Source: Methylococcales bacterium (GTDB lineage Bacteria; Pseudomonadota; Gammaproteobacteria; Methylococcales; Methylomonadaceae). Taken from it: DNA of 64,000 nt. The translations under genes and the position numbers were made by a program. Positions 23,234 to 31,902 of this stretch are shown here, piece after piece. Each line of letters opens with the position of its first letter. Positions within the stretch are counted from its first letter, which is position 1. The notes under the pieces are model-generated. The model made no database searches, had not been told where the DNA came from, and saw only the letters and a list, made by a program, of their open reading frames with translations. The stretch lies in contig JAQTPT010000012.1 in NCBI GenBank assembly GCA_028712795.1, positions 16,001 to 80,000 of the forward strand, in the 5' to 3' direction.

Positions 23234-24063
23234 AGCACTATTTAGAATTACTCGATAACATACTCACCGAAGGAACCCTGAAAGGCGATAGAACCGGCAG
23301 TGGCACGTTGTCTATTTTTGGCCATCAGATGCGTTTTGATTTGGCTCAGGGTTTTCCTTTGGTTACTACAAAGAAAATACATTTAAAGTCAATTATTTAT
23401 GAATTATTATGGTTTTTAAAAGGCGAGACTAACCTTGGCTTTTTACATGAGCATAATGTCAATATCTGGAATGAATGGGCTGATGAGCGGGGTGAATTAG
23501 GTCCTGTGTATGGACATCAATGGCGTTCATGGCCAACGCCGGATGGCCGGCATATTGATCAGATTCAGCAGGTTATTGAACAACTGAAAACAACGCCCAA
23601 TAGCCGGCGAATTATTGTATCTGCCTGGAATGTGGCGGATTTACCCGATGAAAGCATGAGTCCGCAACAAAATGTAGCGCTGGGTAAAATGGCTTTGGCG
23701 CCCTGTCACGCTTTTTTTCAGTTCTATGTTGCCGATGGCAAGTTGTCATGTCAGCTCTATCAGCGCAGCTGCGACACGTTTTTAGGCGTGCCATTCAATA
23801 TCGCCAGTTATGCCCTATTGACGCACATGCTCGCCCAGCAATGCGATTTGGAAGTGGGTGATTTTATCTGGACGGGCGGCGACGTGCATTTGTATCTGAA
23901 TCATCAGGCGCAAGCTAAGTTGCAATTAACCCGTAAACCCTATCCTTTGCCGATCTTAACATTTAAGCGCAGACCCAAATCATTATTCGATTACCAGTAC
24001 GAAGATTTTGAAATAACGGATTATAGGGCGCATGAACATATCAAAGCCCCAATATCTGTATAA
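23230..24063 (+). CDS. thyA: Thymidylate synthase ThyA
   Basis: Makes dTMP from dUMP using methylene-THF. It is 277 aa (E. coli 264). It has the folate/dUMP framework [16 protein letters not shown], the Trp-rich [11 protein letters not shown], and the catalytic cysteine in [13 protein letters not shown]. The dUMP-binding block [20 protein letters not shown] and the C-terminal KAPISV follow. A small insertion occurs around residues 138-155 ([14 protein letters not shown]) compared with the E. coli protein. Its ATG overlaps the lgt stop. Confidence 0.97.
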   Translation: MKHYLELLDNILTEGTLKGDRTGSGTLSIFGHQMRFDLAQGFPLVTTKKIHLKSIIYELLWFLKGETNLGFLHEHNVNIWNEWADERGELGPVYGHQWRSWPTPDGRHIDQIQQVIEQLKTTPNSRRIIVSAWNVADLPDESMSPQQNVALGKMALAPCHAFFQFYVADGKLSCQLYQRSCDTFLGVPFNIASYALLTHMLAQQCDLEVGDFIWTGGDVHLYLNHQAQAKLQLTRKPYPLPILTFKRRPKSLFDYQYEDFEITDYRAHEHIKAPISV

Positions 24064-24104
24064 TAAAATACTTTCATTTTTAGATTAAAGAAGCCATAAA
24101 AATA

Positions 24105-24731
24105 ATGAACATAACGCACAAAGCACACCCCTGGCACGGCATCAAACCGGGTGATAATGCGCCGACTATCGTTACGGCGTTCATCGAAATCGTTCCCTCC
24201 GATACGGTTAAATATGAAATTGACAAAGAATCAGGGTATCTTAAAATCGACCGGCCACAAAAGTTTTCCAACATGATTCCCACGCTTTATGGCTTTATTC
24301 CGCAGACCTATTGCGCTGAAAAAGTAGCAGGATATGCCGCATTGAAATCGGGAAAAACTGTTAGCAAGGGTGACGGTGATCCACTGGATATTTGCGTGTT
24401 GAGCGAACGCAGCGTAACCCATGGCGATATTCTGTTACAGGCGATTCCTATCGGTGGATTCCGGTTGCTGGATGGTGGTGAAGCTGACGATAAAATTATT
24501 GCGGTAATGAAAGGCGATGAGTTTTACCGGCAATGGAGCGATGTGTCAGATTGCCCTGAGTCCTATATTAACCGGCTTAAACATTATTTTTTGACCTATA
24601 AGCATTTGCCGAGTGAAAAGAGCGTCTGTGAAATAACCAATGTTTACGGGCGGGAAGAAGCGCATGAGGTGATTAGACGCTCAATGGAAGATTATCTAAG
24701 TCACTTTAGCTGTAAAAATTTATCGGATTAA
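24105..24731 (+). CDS. ppa: Inorganic pyrophosphatase, family I
   Basis: Hydrolyses pyrophosphate to two phosphates, pulling biosynthetic reactions forward. It is 208 aa. The family I active site is visible: EIDKESGYLKIDR (Lys/Glu), PTLYGFIPQTYC and the metal-binding GDGDPLDICVL near residue 90. The sequence is longer than E. coli Ppa (176 aa) and resembles the slightly divergent family I group with an extended N-terminus and C-terminal helix. It lies 41 nt after thyA on the same strand and converges with nudE. Confidence 0.92.
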   Translation: MNITHKAHPWHGIKPGDNAPTIVTAFIEIVPSDTVKYEIDKESGYLKIDRPQKFSNMIPTLYGFIPQTYCAEKVAGYAALKSGKTVSKGDGDPLDICVLSERSVTHGDILLQAIPIGGFRLLDGGEADDKIIAVMKGDEFYRQWSDVSDCPESYINRLKHYFLTYKHLPSEKSVCEITNVYGREEAHEVIRRSMEDYLSHFSCKNLSD

Positions 24732-24763
24732 GGGGATATTTCTTTAAGCACGGAGAACTGGAA

Positions 24764-25312
24764 TTATAAGGCTTTAAAATACTCGAGTGTCATAAACAGC
24801 GCTGCAATTGAACGTGCTTCGGTACATTCGCCGATTGACAATAACTCATTGATATTATTTAATTTCCATGGAATAACCTCCAGCTCTTCCGGCTCATCGC
24901 CTGGCAGTTTTTCGGCATATAAATCCTGGGCGATGACAATTTCGGTAGTATGTTCCAAATATGACGGCGCCAGGGAGAAAGAACTTAAGTGATGCAGCTT
25001 CCTGGCGCCAAAACCCACTTCCTCTTTAAGTTCCCGGTTGGCGGCCTCCAGAAAGGATTCACCTTGATCTGTTTTACCTTTGGGCAAACCTACTTCATAA
25101 CGGTGAACGCCAGCGGAGTATTCCCGGATTAACAACACGGTTTCGTCATCCAACATGGGTACAATAAGCACAGCGCCACCGGGGTTGCCGCGAGCCAGCC
25201 GCTCGTAATTGCGCTGTTCCCCATTGCTGAATTGTATATCCAGGGATTCAATACGGAATAAACGGCTTCTAGCAATGATGGTTCTGTTAAGGATGGTCGG
25301 TTTTTCAGGCAT
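24764..25312 (-). CDS. nudE: Nudix hydrolase NudE (ADP-ribose/NADH/Ap3A type)
   Basis: A 182-aa Nudix enzyme hydrolysing ADP-linked compounds to AMP plus a phosphorylated product. The Nudix box GKTDQGESFLEAANRELKEE followed by VGFG matches GX5EX7REUXEEXGU. The upstream RYEVGLPKG block is typical of the NudE/ADP-ribose group. It diverges from yrfG by 45 bp, the same pairing as in E. coli, supporting the specific NudE assignment over a generic ADP-ribose pyrophosphatase. Confidence 0.9.
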   Translation of the reverse strand: MPEKPTILNRTIIARSRLFRIESLDIQFSNGEQRNYERLARGNPGGAVLIVPMLDDETVLLIREYSAGVHRYEVGLPKGKTDQGESFLEAANRELKEEVGFGARKLHHLSSFSLAPSYLEHTTEIVIAQDLYAEKLPGDEPEELEVIPWKLNNINELLSIGECTEARSIAALFMTLEYFKAL

Positions 25313-25357
25313 TGTGCTATTTTATGATTTAGTTTTGACAAATATTAACGCACTATC

Positions 25358-26014
25358 ATGATTGATTGGAAAATAATTGACACTGTCTTGCTGGATATGG
25401 ACGGCACTTTGCTGGATTTGAATTTTGACAATCATTTCTGGAAAGAATTTGTGCCGCTCAAATATGCCCAGCAACAAGGCATGGATCTGGCTTTAGCAAA
25501 GCAGCAATTACAACCGCAGTTTAAACGCATGGAAGGTCAACTGGAATGGTATTGCCTCGATTACTGGAGCACGGCTTTGCAACTGGATATCGCGGGTTTA
25601 AAAGCCGAGATTTCGGGGTTAATTGCGGTGTTGCCGCATGTGACCGAATTTCTGGAAAAACTTCAGAAAACCTCAAAAAAAGTATTGCTAGTCACCAATG
25701 CACATCGGGACAGTTTGGGATTGAAAATGGAAAAAACCTGCTTGCAGCCATTTTTCGATGGTATTATCAGTTCTCATGATTTGGGGTTACCAAAAGAACA
25801 GGCTGACTTTTGGAAGCTTTTGCAACAACAGCAGCCGTTTGATAAAAAAAACACGTTGTTGATTGATGATAGTCTGGCGGTTCTGAATTCAGCCAGGCTT
25901 TTTGGTATAGCGCATTTGATTTCGGTGAGCAAACCCGACAGCAAGCAGCCTAAAAAAGACGTGGCCGATTACCCTGCTATTGAGGATTTTCGGGAACTTA
26001 TGGCCGGACTGTAG
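25358..26014 (+). CDS. yrfG: HAD-family GMP/IMP nucleotidase YrfG-like
   Basis: A 218-aa haloacid-dehalogenase-fold hydrolase. Motif I is LLDMDGTLLDL near residue 13, motif II LLVTNAHRDS near 112, motif III Lys in LGLPKEQ, and motif IV LLIDDSLAVL near 170. The length and cap pattern match YrfG, a purine 5'-nucleotidase next to nudE in E. coli. Its 3' end overlaps the convergent rhlB gene by 17 bp. Confidence 0.88.
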   Translation: MIDWKIIDTVLLDMDGTLLDLNFDNHFWKEFVPLKYAQQQGMDLALAKQQLQPQFKRMEGQLEWYCLDYWSTALQLDIAGLKAEISGLIAVLPHVTEFLEKLQKTSKKVLLVTNAHRDSLGLKMEKTCLQPFFDGIISSHDLGLPKEQADFWKLLQQQQPFDKKNTLLIDDSLAVLNSARLFGIAHLISVSKPDSKQPKKDVADYPAIEDFRELMAGL

Positions 26015-27356
26015 GTTTGCGGCTTCTATTTGAGTTAGGGCGTTTGTCCGGATAGCCGGTTTTAGGCTTTGGCGGTCTCCTGGCTGGCGTTATTACATCC
26101 ACTAAGAGATTAGCTGTGATCGCTTTAACGGGGATTTTTTGACCAATAAAGTCTTCAATATCCGGCATAGAGTAGGCATAATGTTCACAGATAAAACTGA
26201 TAGCCTCGCCGCTGGCGCCAAAACGTGCAGTCCTGCCGATTCGATGGACATAATCTTCCACATCCTGTGGTAAATCAAAATTAAAAATATGGGATACGTC
26301 GGGAATATGAAGACCTCTGGCGGCAACATCGGTGGCGATCAGCAGGGTTATTTTGTTTTCCTGAAAATCTTTTAACAGTTGCTGACGTTTTTCTTGCGGA
26401 ACGTCCCCACTAAGAGCGGAGGTTTTATAGCCATTGGCGTTGAGCGTGTCATCAAGTTGCTCGGCGCAGCGCTTGGTGTTAACAAAAATAATGCTGCGCT
26501 GCGGTTGGCAGTATTTTAACAAACCAATCAATAAGGGAATTTTTTGATCATTAGCCGGGCAGTAGGCGCTTTGTTGTATGGCTTTAGAGGTGACTTCTTC
26601 GGTTTCAATGCGAATCAACACCGGATTATTCATGTGTTCATAAGCCAGTTCGGTTACTTTATAGGACAACGTTGCCGAAAACAGCATATTTAAGCGCAGT
26701 TCAGGTTCGGGCATACGCCTTAGCAAATATCGTATGTCTTTGATGAAGCCCAAATCAAACATACGATCGGCTTCATCCATTACGGTGACTTGCACATTGT
26801 CCAGCGTGAAAGTGTTTTGCCGGTAAAAATCAATAATGCGCCCCGGGGTGCCGATGATAATATCAACATTGGATTTTATAGCATCCAGTTGTTTTTGATA
26901 GTCCGTGCCGCCGTAAATCAGCGCAAATTTCAAATTAAGATGTTTGCTCAGAAGTAAGGCATCTTTATGAATTTGAATGGCAAGTTCGCGGGTTGGCGCA
27001 AGGATAATGGCCCTGGGATTTTTAACCGGCCTGATTTCGGAAATGGCACCCTGCCTTGCTTGCGGCAAATACGCCCGGTGTTGCTCCCCCTCCTCTATTC
27101 CTGAAACGGTATCTTCTGCATCCTTGCAGGGGTCATCATTGATTAAGTGCTGAAACGTGGCCAGTAAAAAGGTGGCGGTTTTACCCGTCCCCGTTTGCGC
27201 CTGTCCTGCAATATCCTTGCCCCGCAATAATAAGGGCAAAGCCTTGTCCTGAATTGGCGTGCATTGGTTAAAACCGGCATCGTTTAATCCGTGCAGGATA
27301 GGATCAGACAATTCAAGATTGCTGAAGCGTGTATTTGTCAAATGGGTATTTTTCAT
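25998..27356 (-). CDS. rhlB: DEAD-box ATP-dependent RNA helicase RhlB
   Basis: An RNA helicase associated with RNA decay. At 452 aa it has all DEAD-box motifs: Q motif FNQCTPIQ, motif I AQTGTGKT, Ia PTRELA, Ib TPGR, II DEAD (VMDEADRMFD), III SAT, then IV IIFVNT and VI HRIGRTAR. An insertion of about 40 residues between motifs I and Ia (INDDPCKDAEDTVSGIEEGE) is like that of some gammaproteobacterial RhlB relatives. The start was set at ATG 27356 (MKNTHLTNTRFS, as E. coli MSKTHLTEQKFS) rather than four codons upstream. It diverges from trxA-rho, the standard rhlB/trxA/rho arrangement. Confidence 0.95.
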   Translation of the reverse strand: MKNTHLTNTRFSNLELSDPILHGLNDAGFNQCTPIQDKALPLLLRGKDIAGQAQTGTGKTATFLLATFQHLINDDPCKDAEDTVSGIEEGEQHRAYLPQARQGAISEIRPVKNPRAIILAPTRELAIQIHKDALLLSKHLNLKFALIYGGTDYQKQLDAIKSNVDIIIGTPGRIIDFYRQNTFTLDNVQVTVMDEADRMFDLGFIKDIRYLLRRMPEPELRLNMLFSATLSYKVTELAYEHMNNPVLIRIETEEVTSKAIQQSAYCPANDQKIPLLIGLLKYCQPQRSIIFVNTKRCAEQLDDTLNANGYKTSALSGDVPQEKRQQLLKDFQENKITLLIATDVAARGLHIPDVSHIFNFDLPQDVEDYVHRIGRTARFGASGEAISFICEHYAYSMPDIEDFIGQKIPVKAITANLLVDVITPARRPPKPKTGYPDKRPNSNRSRKPTVRP

Positions 27357-27397
27357 AGGGTATAGCATAACGTAAAAATCAAATTGGTTGAAATTGA

Positions 27398-27426
27398 TTG
27401 ACTAGTAGTCCTATCCCTCCTATAGT
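27398..27426 (+). promoter_or_regulatory. Predicted promoter for trxA
   Basis: TTGACT at 27398-27403 and TATAGT at 27421-27426 are separated by exactly 17 bp, close to the sigma-70 consensus. The trxA GTG lies about 30 nt downstream, behind a GGAGA ribosome-binding site at about 27445. Confidence 0.65.
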
Positions 27427-27455
27427 TTAATTTTTTAAATTTTTGGAGAAAAAGT

Positions 27456-27782
27456 GTGAGCGATTCAGTCCTTCATGTGAGTGATAGTGAATTTAACGAA
27501 ACGGTCATTAAAGCTAACGGCCCTGTACTGGTTGACTATTGGGCTGAATGGTGCGGTCCTTGCAAAATGATTGCACCAGTTCTTGATGCTGTTGCCGAAG
27601 AATATGCGGGCAAATTGACCGTTGTTAAAATAAACATTGATGAAAACCCACAGACGCCGCAACATTATGGCGTACGTGGTATCCCGACGCTTATGCTATT
27701 TAAGGATGGTGAAGTGGAAGCCACTAAAGTGGGCGCATTGACAAAATCTGAACTAGCCAAGTTTATTGATAGCAATATTTAA
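27456..27782 (+). CDS. trxA: Thioredoxin TrxA
   Basis: A 108-aa thiol-disulfide reductant. The active site WCGPCK lies near residue 32 within [17 protein letters not shown], and the cis-proline segment is RGIPTLML. Length and motifs match E. coli thioredoxin 1. The start codon is GTG at 27456, supported by GGAGA upstream. It probably also serves the LMW-phosphatase-like arsenate reductase encoded at 45687-46166, which depends on thioredoxin in that family; the link is inference. Confidence 0.97.
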   Translation: MSDSVLHVSDSEFNETVIKANGPVLVDYWAEWCGPCKMIAPVLDAVAEEYAGKLTVVKINIDENPQTPQHYGVRGIPTLMLFKDGEVEATKVGALTKSELAKFIDSNI

Positions 27783-27815
27783 ACCTGTCCCCCTTATTCA
27801 GATCTGTCACAAAAG

Positions 27816-27845
27816 TTGGACGGGTCTGAATACTTGAGTTATAAT
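27816..27845 (+). promoter_or_regulatory. Possible promoter and hairpin in the rho leader
   Basis: TTGGAC at 27816-27821 and a perfect TATAAT at 27840-27845, spaced 18 bp, would give rho a leader of roughly 120 nt. An imperfect hairpin at 27796-27831 (ATTCAGATCTGTC pairing with GACGGGTCTGAAT, two mismatches) overlaps it and may belong to the trxA 3' end. Long rho leaders are often autoregulated by Rho-dependent termination, which I cannot verify here. Confidence 0.45.
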
Positions 27846-27971
27846 GCCCAAGTGCGATAGTCCCGCCGCACTCAAAGCATGTCATCCTATAAAATACACC
27901 CCAAAATTCCAATCCTATCCCTGTAGTTATTGGCGTCAAAGCCTGCTACATTTCTTCGAGTTACCTTTTTT

Positions 27972-29228
27972 ATGAATCTTACCGAGTTAAAACTAAAACA
28001 AATAAGTGAAGTTATTGAAATCGCCGAGTCCCTTGGGCTTGAAAATTTTGCCAGATCGCGTAAGCAGGATTTGATTTTCGCCATCCTGAAAAAACAGGCA
28101 AAAGCCGGTGACGATATTTCTGGCGATGGTGTTCTGGAAATTTTACAGGATGGTTTTGGTTTTTTACGTACCCCGGGTTGCTCCTATTTGGCAGGTCCCG
28201 ATGATATCTATGTATCACCCAGCCAAATCAGACGATTTTCTTTAAAAACAGGCGACACCATAAGTGGAAAGATCAGGCCGCCAAAAGATAACGAACGTTA
28301 TTTTGCAATGCTCAAAGTTGACCAGATCAATTTTGAGCCGCCGGAAAATACCAAGAACAAGATCACCTTCTCAAATCTGACCCCCTTATTTGCCAAACAA
28401 CGGTTTGTACTAGAGCAAGGCAACGGCACCAGCGAAGATCTGACCGGACGGATAATAGATTTAATTGCCCCTATCGGCAAAGGCCAGCGCGGCTTGATTG
28501 TGTCTCCGCCAAAAGCCGGAAAGACCATGATTTTGCAAAGCCTGGCGCAAGCAATCGCTGAACAAAACCCCGAGTGTTATCTTATAGTATTGTTAATTGA
28601 TGAGCGTCCTGAAGAAGTCACGGAAATGGAGCGCTGTGTCAGGGGCGAGGTTATTTCCAGTACTTTTGATGAACCGGCAACCCGCCATGTCCAGGTTGCG
28701 GAAATGGTAATTGAAAAGGCGCGCCGTTTGGTTGAGCATAAACACGATGTAGTTATTTTGTTAGACTCGATCACCCGTCTGGCCCGAGCCTATAACACCG
28801 TTGTTCCTTCTTCCGGCAAGATTCTCACGGGCGGTGTTGATGCGAATGCCCTGGAAAAGCCAAAACGCTTTTTTGGAGCGGCACGGAATATCGAAGAAGG
28901 CGGCAGTTTGACCATTATAGCCACCGCATTGGTTGATACCGGTTCAAGAATGGATGAGGTGATCTATGAAGAATTCAAAGGCACAGGCAACATGGAATTG
29001 CATTTGGACCGCAAAATCGCTGAAAAACGGATTTATCCGGCAATAAACATTAATCGTTCCGGCACGCGACGGGAAGAATATCTGGTTGACCCCGACACCT
29101 TGCAAAAAACCTGGATCTTGCGCAAAATCCTTCAGCCTATGGATGAGACCGCTGCTTCAGAATTCCTGATAGGCAAACTTAAAGACTTTAAAACCAATGC
29201 TGAGTTTTTTGATTCAATGAAGCGTTAA
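27972..29228 (+). CDS. rho: Transcription termination factor Rho
   Basis: A hexameric RNA-dependent ATPase that ends transcription. It is 418 aa (E. coli 419). The N-terminal helix bundle starts [19 protein letters not shown]. The cold-shock-like RNA-binding domain has [24 protein letters not shown], where Rho-specific RNP motifs lie. The ATPase has Walker A PPKAGKT and the bicyclomycin-region [12 protein letters not shown]. The secondary RNA site Q/R loops ([20 protein letters not shown]) follow. The open frame reaches back to 27930, but ATG 27972 gives the conserved N-terminus. Confidence 0.98.
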   Translation: MNLTELKLKQISEVIEIAESLGLENFARSRKQDLIFAILKKQAKAGDDISGDGVLEILQDGFGFLRTPGCSYLAGPDDIYVSPSQIRRFSLKTGDTISGKIRPPKDNERYFAMLKVDQINFEPPENTKNKITFSNLTPLFAKQRFVLEQGNGTSEDLTGRIIDLIAPIGKGQRGLIVSPPKAGKTMILQSLAQAIAEQNPECYLIVLLIDERPEEVTEMERCVRGEVISSTFDEPATRHVQVAEMVIEKARRLVEHKHDVVILLDSITRLARAYNTVVPSSGKILTGGVDANALEKPKRFFGAARNIEEGGSLTIIATALVDTGSRMDEVIYEEFKGTGNMELHLDRKIAEKRIYPAININRSGTRREEYLVDPDTLQKTWILRKILQPMDETAASEFLIGKLKDFKTNAEFFDSMKR

Positions 29229-29453
29229 ACCAAGGGCTAGATTCCTTATGCGCAAAATTCTTTGTCATCATAATGACACAGAGTACACTTAGGATGATAA
29301 ACATCATCTATGGATTAAAACATCATGCACTTCAGATTGTCGTGGTTTTTTACCTCCACTATGGACGATCCTGGATACATTCATTGTCACATCCGATTTC
29401 AAATGCCGGGGTGACAACACTTTTATTTTTAAAAACACAAGAGAAATCAGACT

Positions 29454-30281
29454 ATGAGCGACCCTACCTTGTTGATGAATGGAATAATCCTTGGCATTGT
29501 GGAGGGGTTGACCGAATTTTTACCGGTCTCGTCTACGGGTCATTTGATTCTGGCCGGACAATTGCTCGGTTTTAATGACGACAAAGGCAAGGTGTTTGAA
29601 ATCGCCATTCAGTTCGCAGCGATTTTGGCGGTGGTTTGGGAATATCGCGCCCGCCTGGCGCATACCCTGGCCAGTATGACGTCTGAGCCAGCATCTTCGC
29701 GGCTGGCAATCAATCTGATAGTTGCGTTCCTTCCCGCTGCAATACTGGGATTTCTGTTTTTAAAGCAAATCAAATCCTATTTATTCAATCCCATTGTGGT
29801 GGCTTCAGCATTCATCATCGGCGGCTTTTTGATTTTGTGGGCGGAGCGCCGTCAGCATGTTATTCATGCAGAATCTATTGATGACATGACCTGGCGCGAT
29901 GCCTTAAAGGTTGGTTTTGCACAAGCGTTGTCTATGATCCCGGGTACATCACGTTCAGGCGCAACGATTATCGGCGGGCTGTTTTTCGGTCTATCGCGCC
30001 GTGCCGCAACCGAGTTTTCATTTTTTCTCGCGATACCCACCATGTTTGCCGCAACCTTTTACGATGTGTACAAGAACCGCGATTTGTTCAGCATGGACGA
30101 TATTGCTTTGTTCGCCGTTGGCGGAACGGTGTCATTTATCAGCGCATTCCTTGCAGTACGAGGATTGATTCGATTTATTAGCCGCCATGATTTCACTGTA
30201 TTCGCCTGGTATCGCATCGCATTCGGCATCATTGTGCTGATTTCGGCCCAAATGGGTTGGGTGGATTGGGGAAATCACTAA
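29454..30281 (+). CDS. uppP: Undecaprenyl-diphosphatase UppP (BacA)
   Basis: An integral membrane phosphatase that recycles undecaprenyl pyrophosphate for peptidoglycan and other glycan synthesis; overproduction gives bacitracin resistance. It is 275 aa with about eight TM segments. The two active-site blocks are [16 protein letters not shown] near residues 18-33 and [17 protein letters not shown] near 162-178. It stands alone, 225 bp after rho; that gap holds no recognisable gene. Confidence 0.96.
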   Translation: MSDPTLLMNGIILGIVEGLTEFLPVSSTGHLILAGQLLGFNDDKGKVFEIAIQFAAILAVVWEYRARLAHTLASMTSEPASSRLAINLIVAFLPAAILGFLFLKQIKSYLFNPIVVASAFIIGGFLILWAERRQHVIHAESIDDMTWRDALKVGFAQALSMIPGTSRSGATIIGGLFFGLSRRAATEFSFFLAIPTMFAATFYDVYKNRDLFSMDDIALFAVGGTVSFISAFLAVRGLIRFISRHDFTVFAWYRIAFGIIVLISAQMGWVDWGNH

Positions 30282-30601
30282 ATCTGATAATTCGCTGATT
30301 GGATTTGCGCACCATCTGCTCATTTACTTGGGGAGCATTCGAAAATCCCGCTCACTTTCCGGCTATCTCAGGGTGAACGGGATTTATGCCATACCGTGAA
30401 AACACCTGTTTCATGTTCAATATCCCATCTAAAACTCAAATTTGGAAAACGCAAAGTCACTCGACCTATATAGAATGAATGACTTAACAAAGTAATTTTT
30501 ATATCATGTAAACCCTTCCAAATAATAAAACGCATTTACAGCAATCACGCTAATCATTATCCTACCTAATAATTCCTTCAAGTTTTCCCTCAGGATCCCT
30601 G
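30282..30601. other. Intergenic region with a hairpin between uppP and the RND efflux operon
   Basis: 320 bp without a gene. An inverted repeat AATCCCGCTCAC (30344-30355) / GTGAACGGGATT (30373-30384) has one mismatch in 12 and could fold after uppP, but no U-tract follows, so a terminator role is uncertain. The AT-rich stretch 30480-30590 should contain the promoter for the efflux operon; no operator was recognised. Confidence 0.45.
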
Positions 30602-31744
30602 ATGCAAACCAAAAATAGTTCACTTATGAATTTAAAGTCCGTAAGAACCGTTTTCCTGACCAGCTTATTGGCTTTATCGTTGTGTTCCTGCGCCAAAAAA
30701 GAGGCGGAAAAGGCTGAAGTAATACCCGGTCGACCCATCAAGTTGATGACCGTGGGTTCTAATCTTACCGGGCAAATACGAAGTTTACCGGGAACAGTGC
30801 GGGCGACTGACCGTGTTGACCTCGCTTTTCAGGTATCAGGGCCTCTGATTGAATTGCCTGTCAGGGAAGGTCAGCGAGTAAAGCGGGGTGATCTGCTTGC
30901 CCGGATTGATCCCCGGGACTATGAAACCAATCTGCGCAACGCTAAAGGAGCACTGGCTAGAGCGAAAGCGGCTGTCGATTACGCCGTTGCCGAATACCAA
31001 CGCTTTCGCAACGTCAAGGCAACCGATGCCGGAGCGGTCAGCGATTCCATGGTACATTTAAAGTATACCGCCCAAGCTGTTGCCGAAGCAGGTTTGCAGT
31101 CGGCTGAAGCGGGTTTGGCTGCCGCTCAGGATCAATTAAATTATACCCAATTGCATGCCCCGTTCTCCGGCCTCATTGCCCGCAGGTTTGTTGACAATTA
31201 TCAGGAAGTCGCTGTCAAGCAACCGATTTTGAGCCTTCAGAATATGACCGATATTGAAGTGCTGGTTGATGTGCCAGAGTCAATGATGGCTCCGATACGG
31301 ACTACCAAGCCCCGCATGTATGCCGATTTTGCCGCCGATCCCTCGCGGCATTTTGAGCTTAAGATCAAGGAAACCGCGCTTCTGGCCGACAGTTTGACAC
31401 AAACCTTCCGTGTTGTTTTGGTAATGCCAGCCCCGGCGGGAATCCGCATTCTTCCCGGCATGACCGCCACAGTGTCTATTGAATTTGCCAGTGTGCCCAC
31501 AGTTGAAAGCAGTATCATCGTACCAGCAGTCGCTGTCTGGGCTGATAACGCTGGGCATCCGATGGTCTGGGTGGTTGATACGAAAAGCATGACGGTGCAT
31601 CGCCGCGCAATCACTACGGGCGATCTGACCGGGACTGACAGCATTAAAGTCACGGAAGGCATCAATCCGGAAGAAATTATTGCTATCAGTGGCGTCAGCA
31701 AATTACAGGAAGGCCAGGCAGTTCGGGAATTCGAACAACCCTAA
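30602..31744 (+). CDS. RND efflux periplasmic adaptor (membrane fusion protein), lipoprotein
   Basis: A 380-aa HlyD/AcrA-family adaptor linking an RND pump to its outer-membrane channel. An N-terminal signal (VFLTSLLALSLCSCAKK) carries a lipobox-like Leu-Ser-Leu-Cys, implying an inner-membrane lipoprotein. The barrel-sandwich lipoyl half-motifs are visible (VDLAFQVSGPLIELPVREGQ and YTQLHAPFSGLIARRFV) flanking a coiled-coil hairpin at about residues 110-175. A second possible start lies at residue 9. It is the first gene of an adaptor-pump-channel operon. The substrate cannot be told from sequence. Confidence 0.92.
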   Translation: MQTKNSSLMNLKSVRTVFLTSLLALSLCSCAKKEAEKAEVIPGRPIKLMTVGSNLTGQIRSLPGTVRATDRVDLAFQVSGPLIELPVREGQRVKRGDLLARIDPRDYETNLRNAKGALARAKAAVDYAVAEYQRFRNVKATDAGAVSDSMVHLKYTAQAVAEAGLQSAEAGLAAAQDQLNYTQLHAPFSGLIARRFVDNYQEVAVKQPILSLQNMTDIEVLVDVPESMMAPIRTTKPRMYADFAADPSRHFELKIKETALLADSLTQTFRVVLVMPAPAGIRILPGMTATVSIEFASVPTVESSIIVPAVAVWADNAGHPMVWVVDTKSMTVHRRAITTGDLTGTDSIKVTEGINPEEIIAISGVSKLQEGQAVREFEQP

Positions 31745-31902
31745 GAGACAATTGATATCGTACAGTGGTCGAGAGGTGTGGTGGTGCTTATGAAAATAGC
31801 TTCGTGGGATGCGCGCCGATGATCCTTGTGTTTTGGATTAAAGCACGTAAAAATCAGGAAACAACAAGTTACTAATCCTTAAATAAACGCAAGAGTATAT
31901 CT

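Noticed and set aside
29273..29575. Plus-strand ORF of 100 codons overlapping the uppP start
   Set aside because: Its second half is a frame-shifted reading of uppP, and the first half is AT-rich intergenic DNA without a ribosome-binding site.
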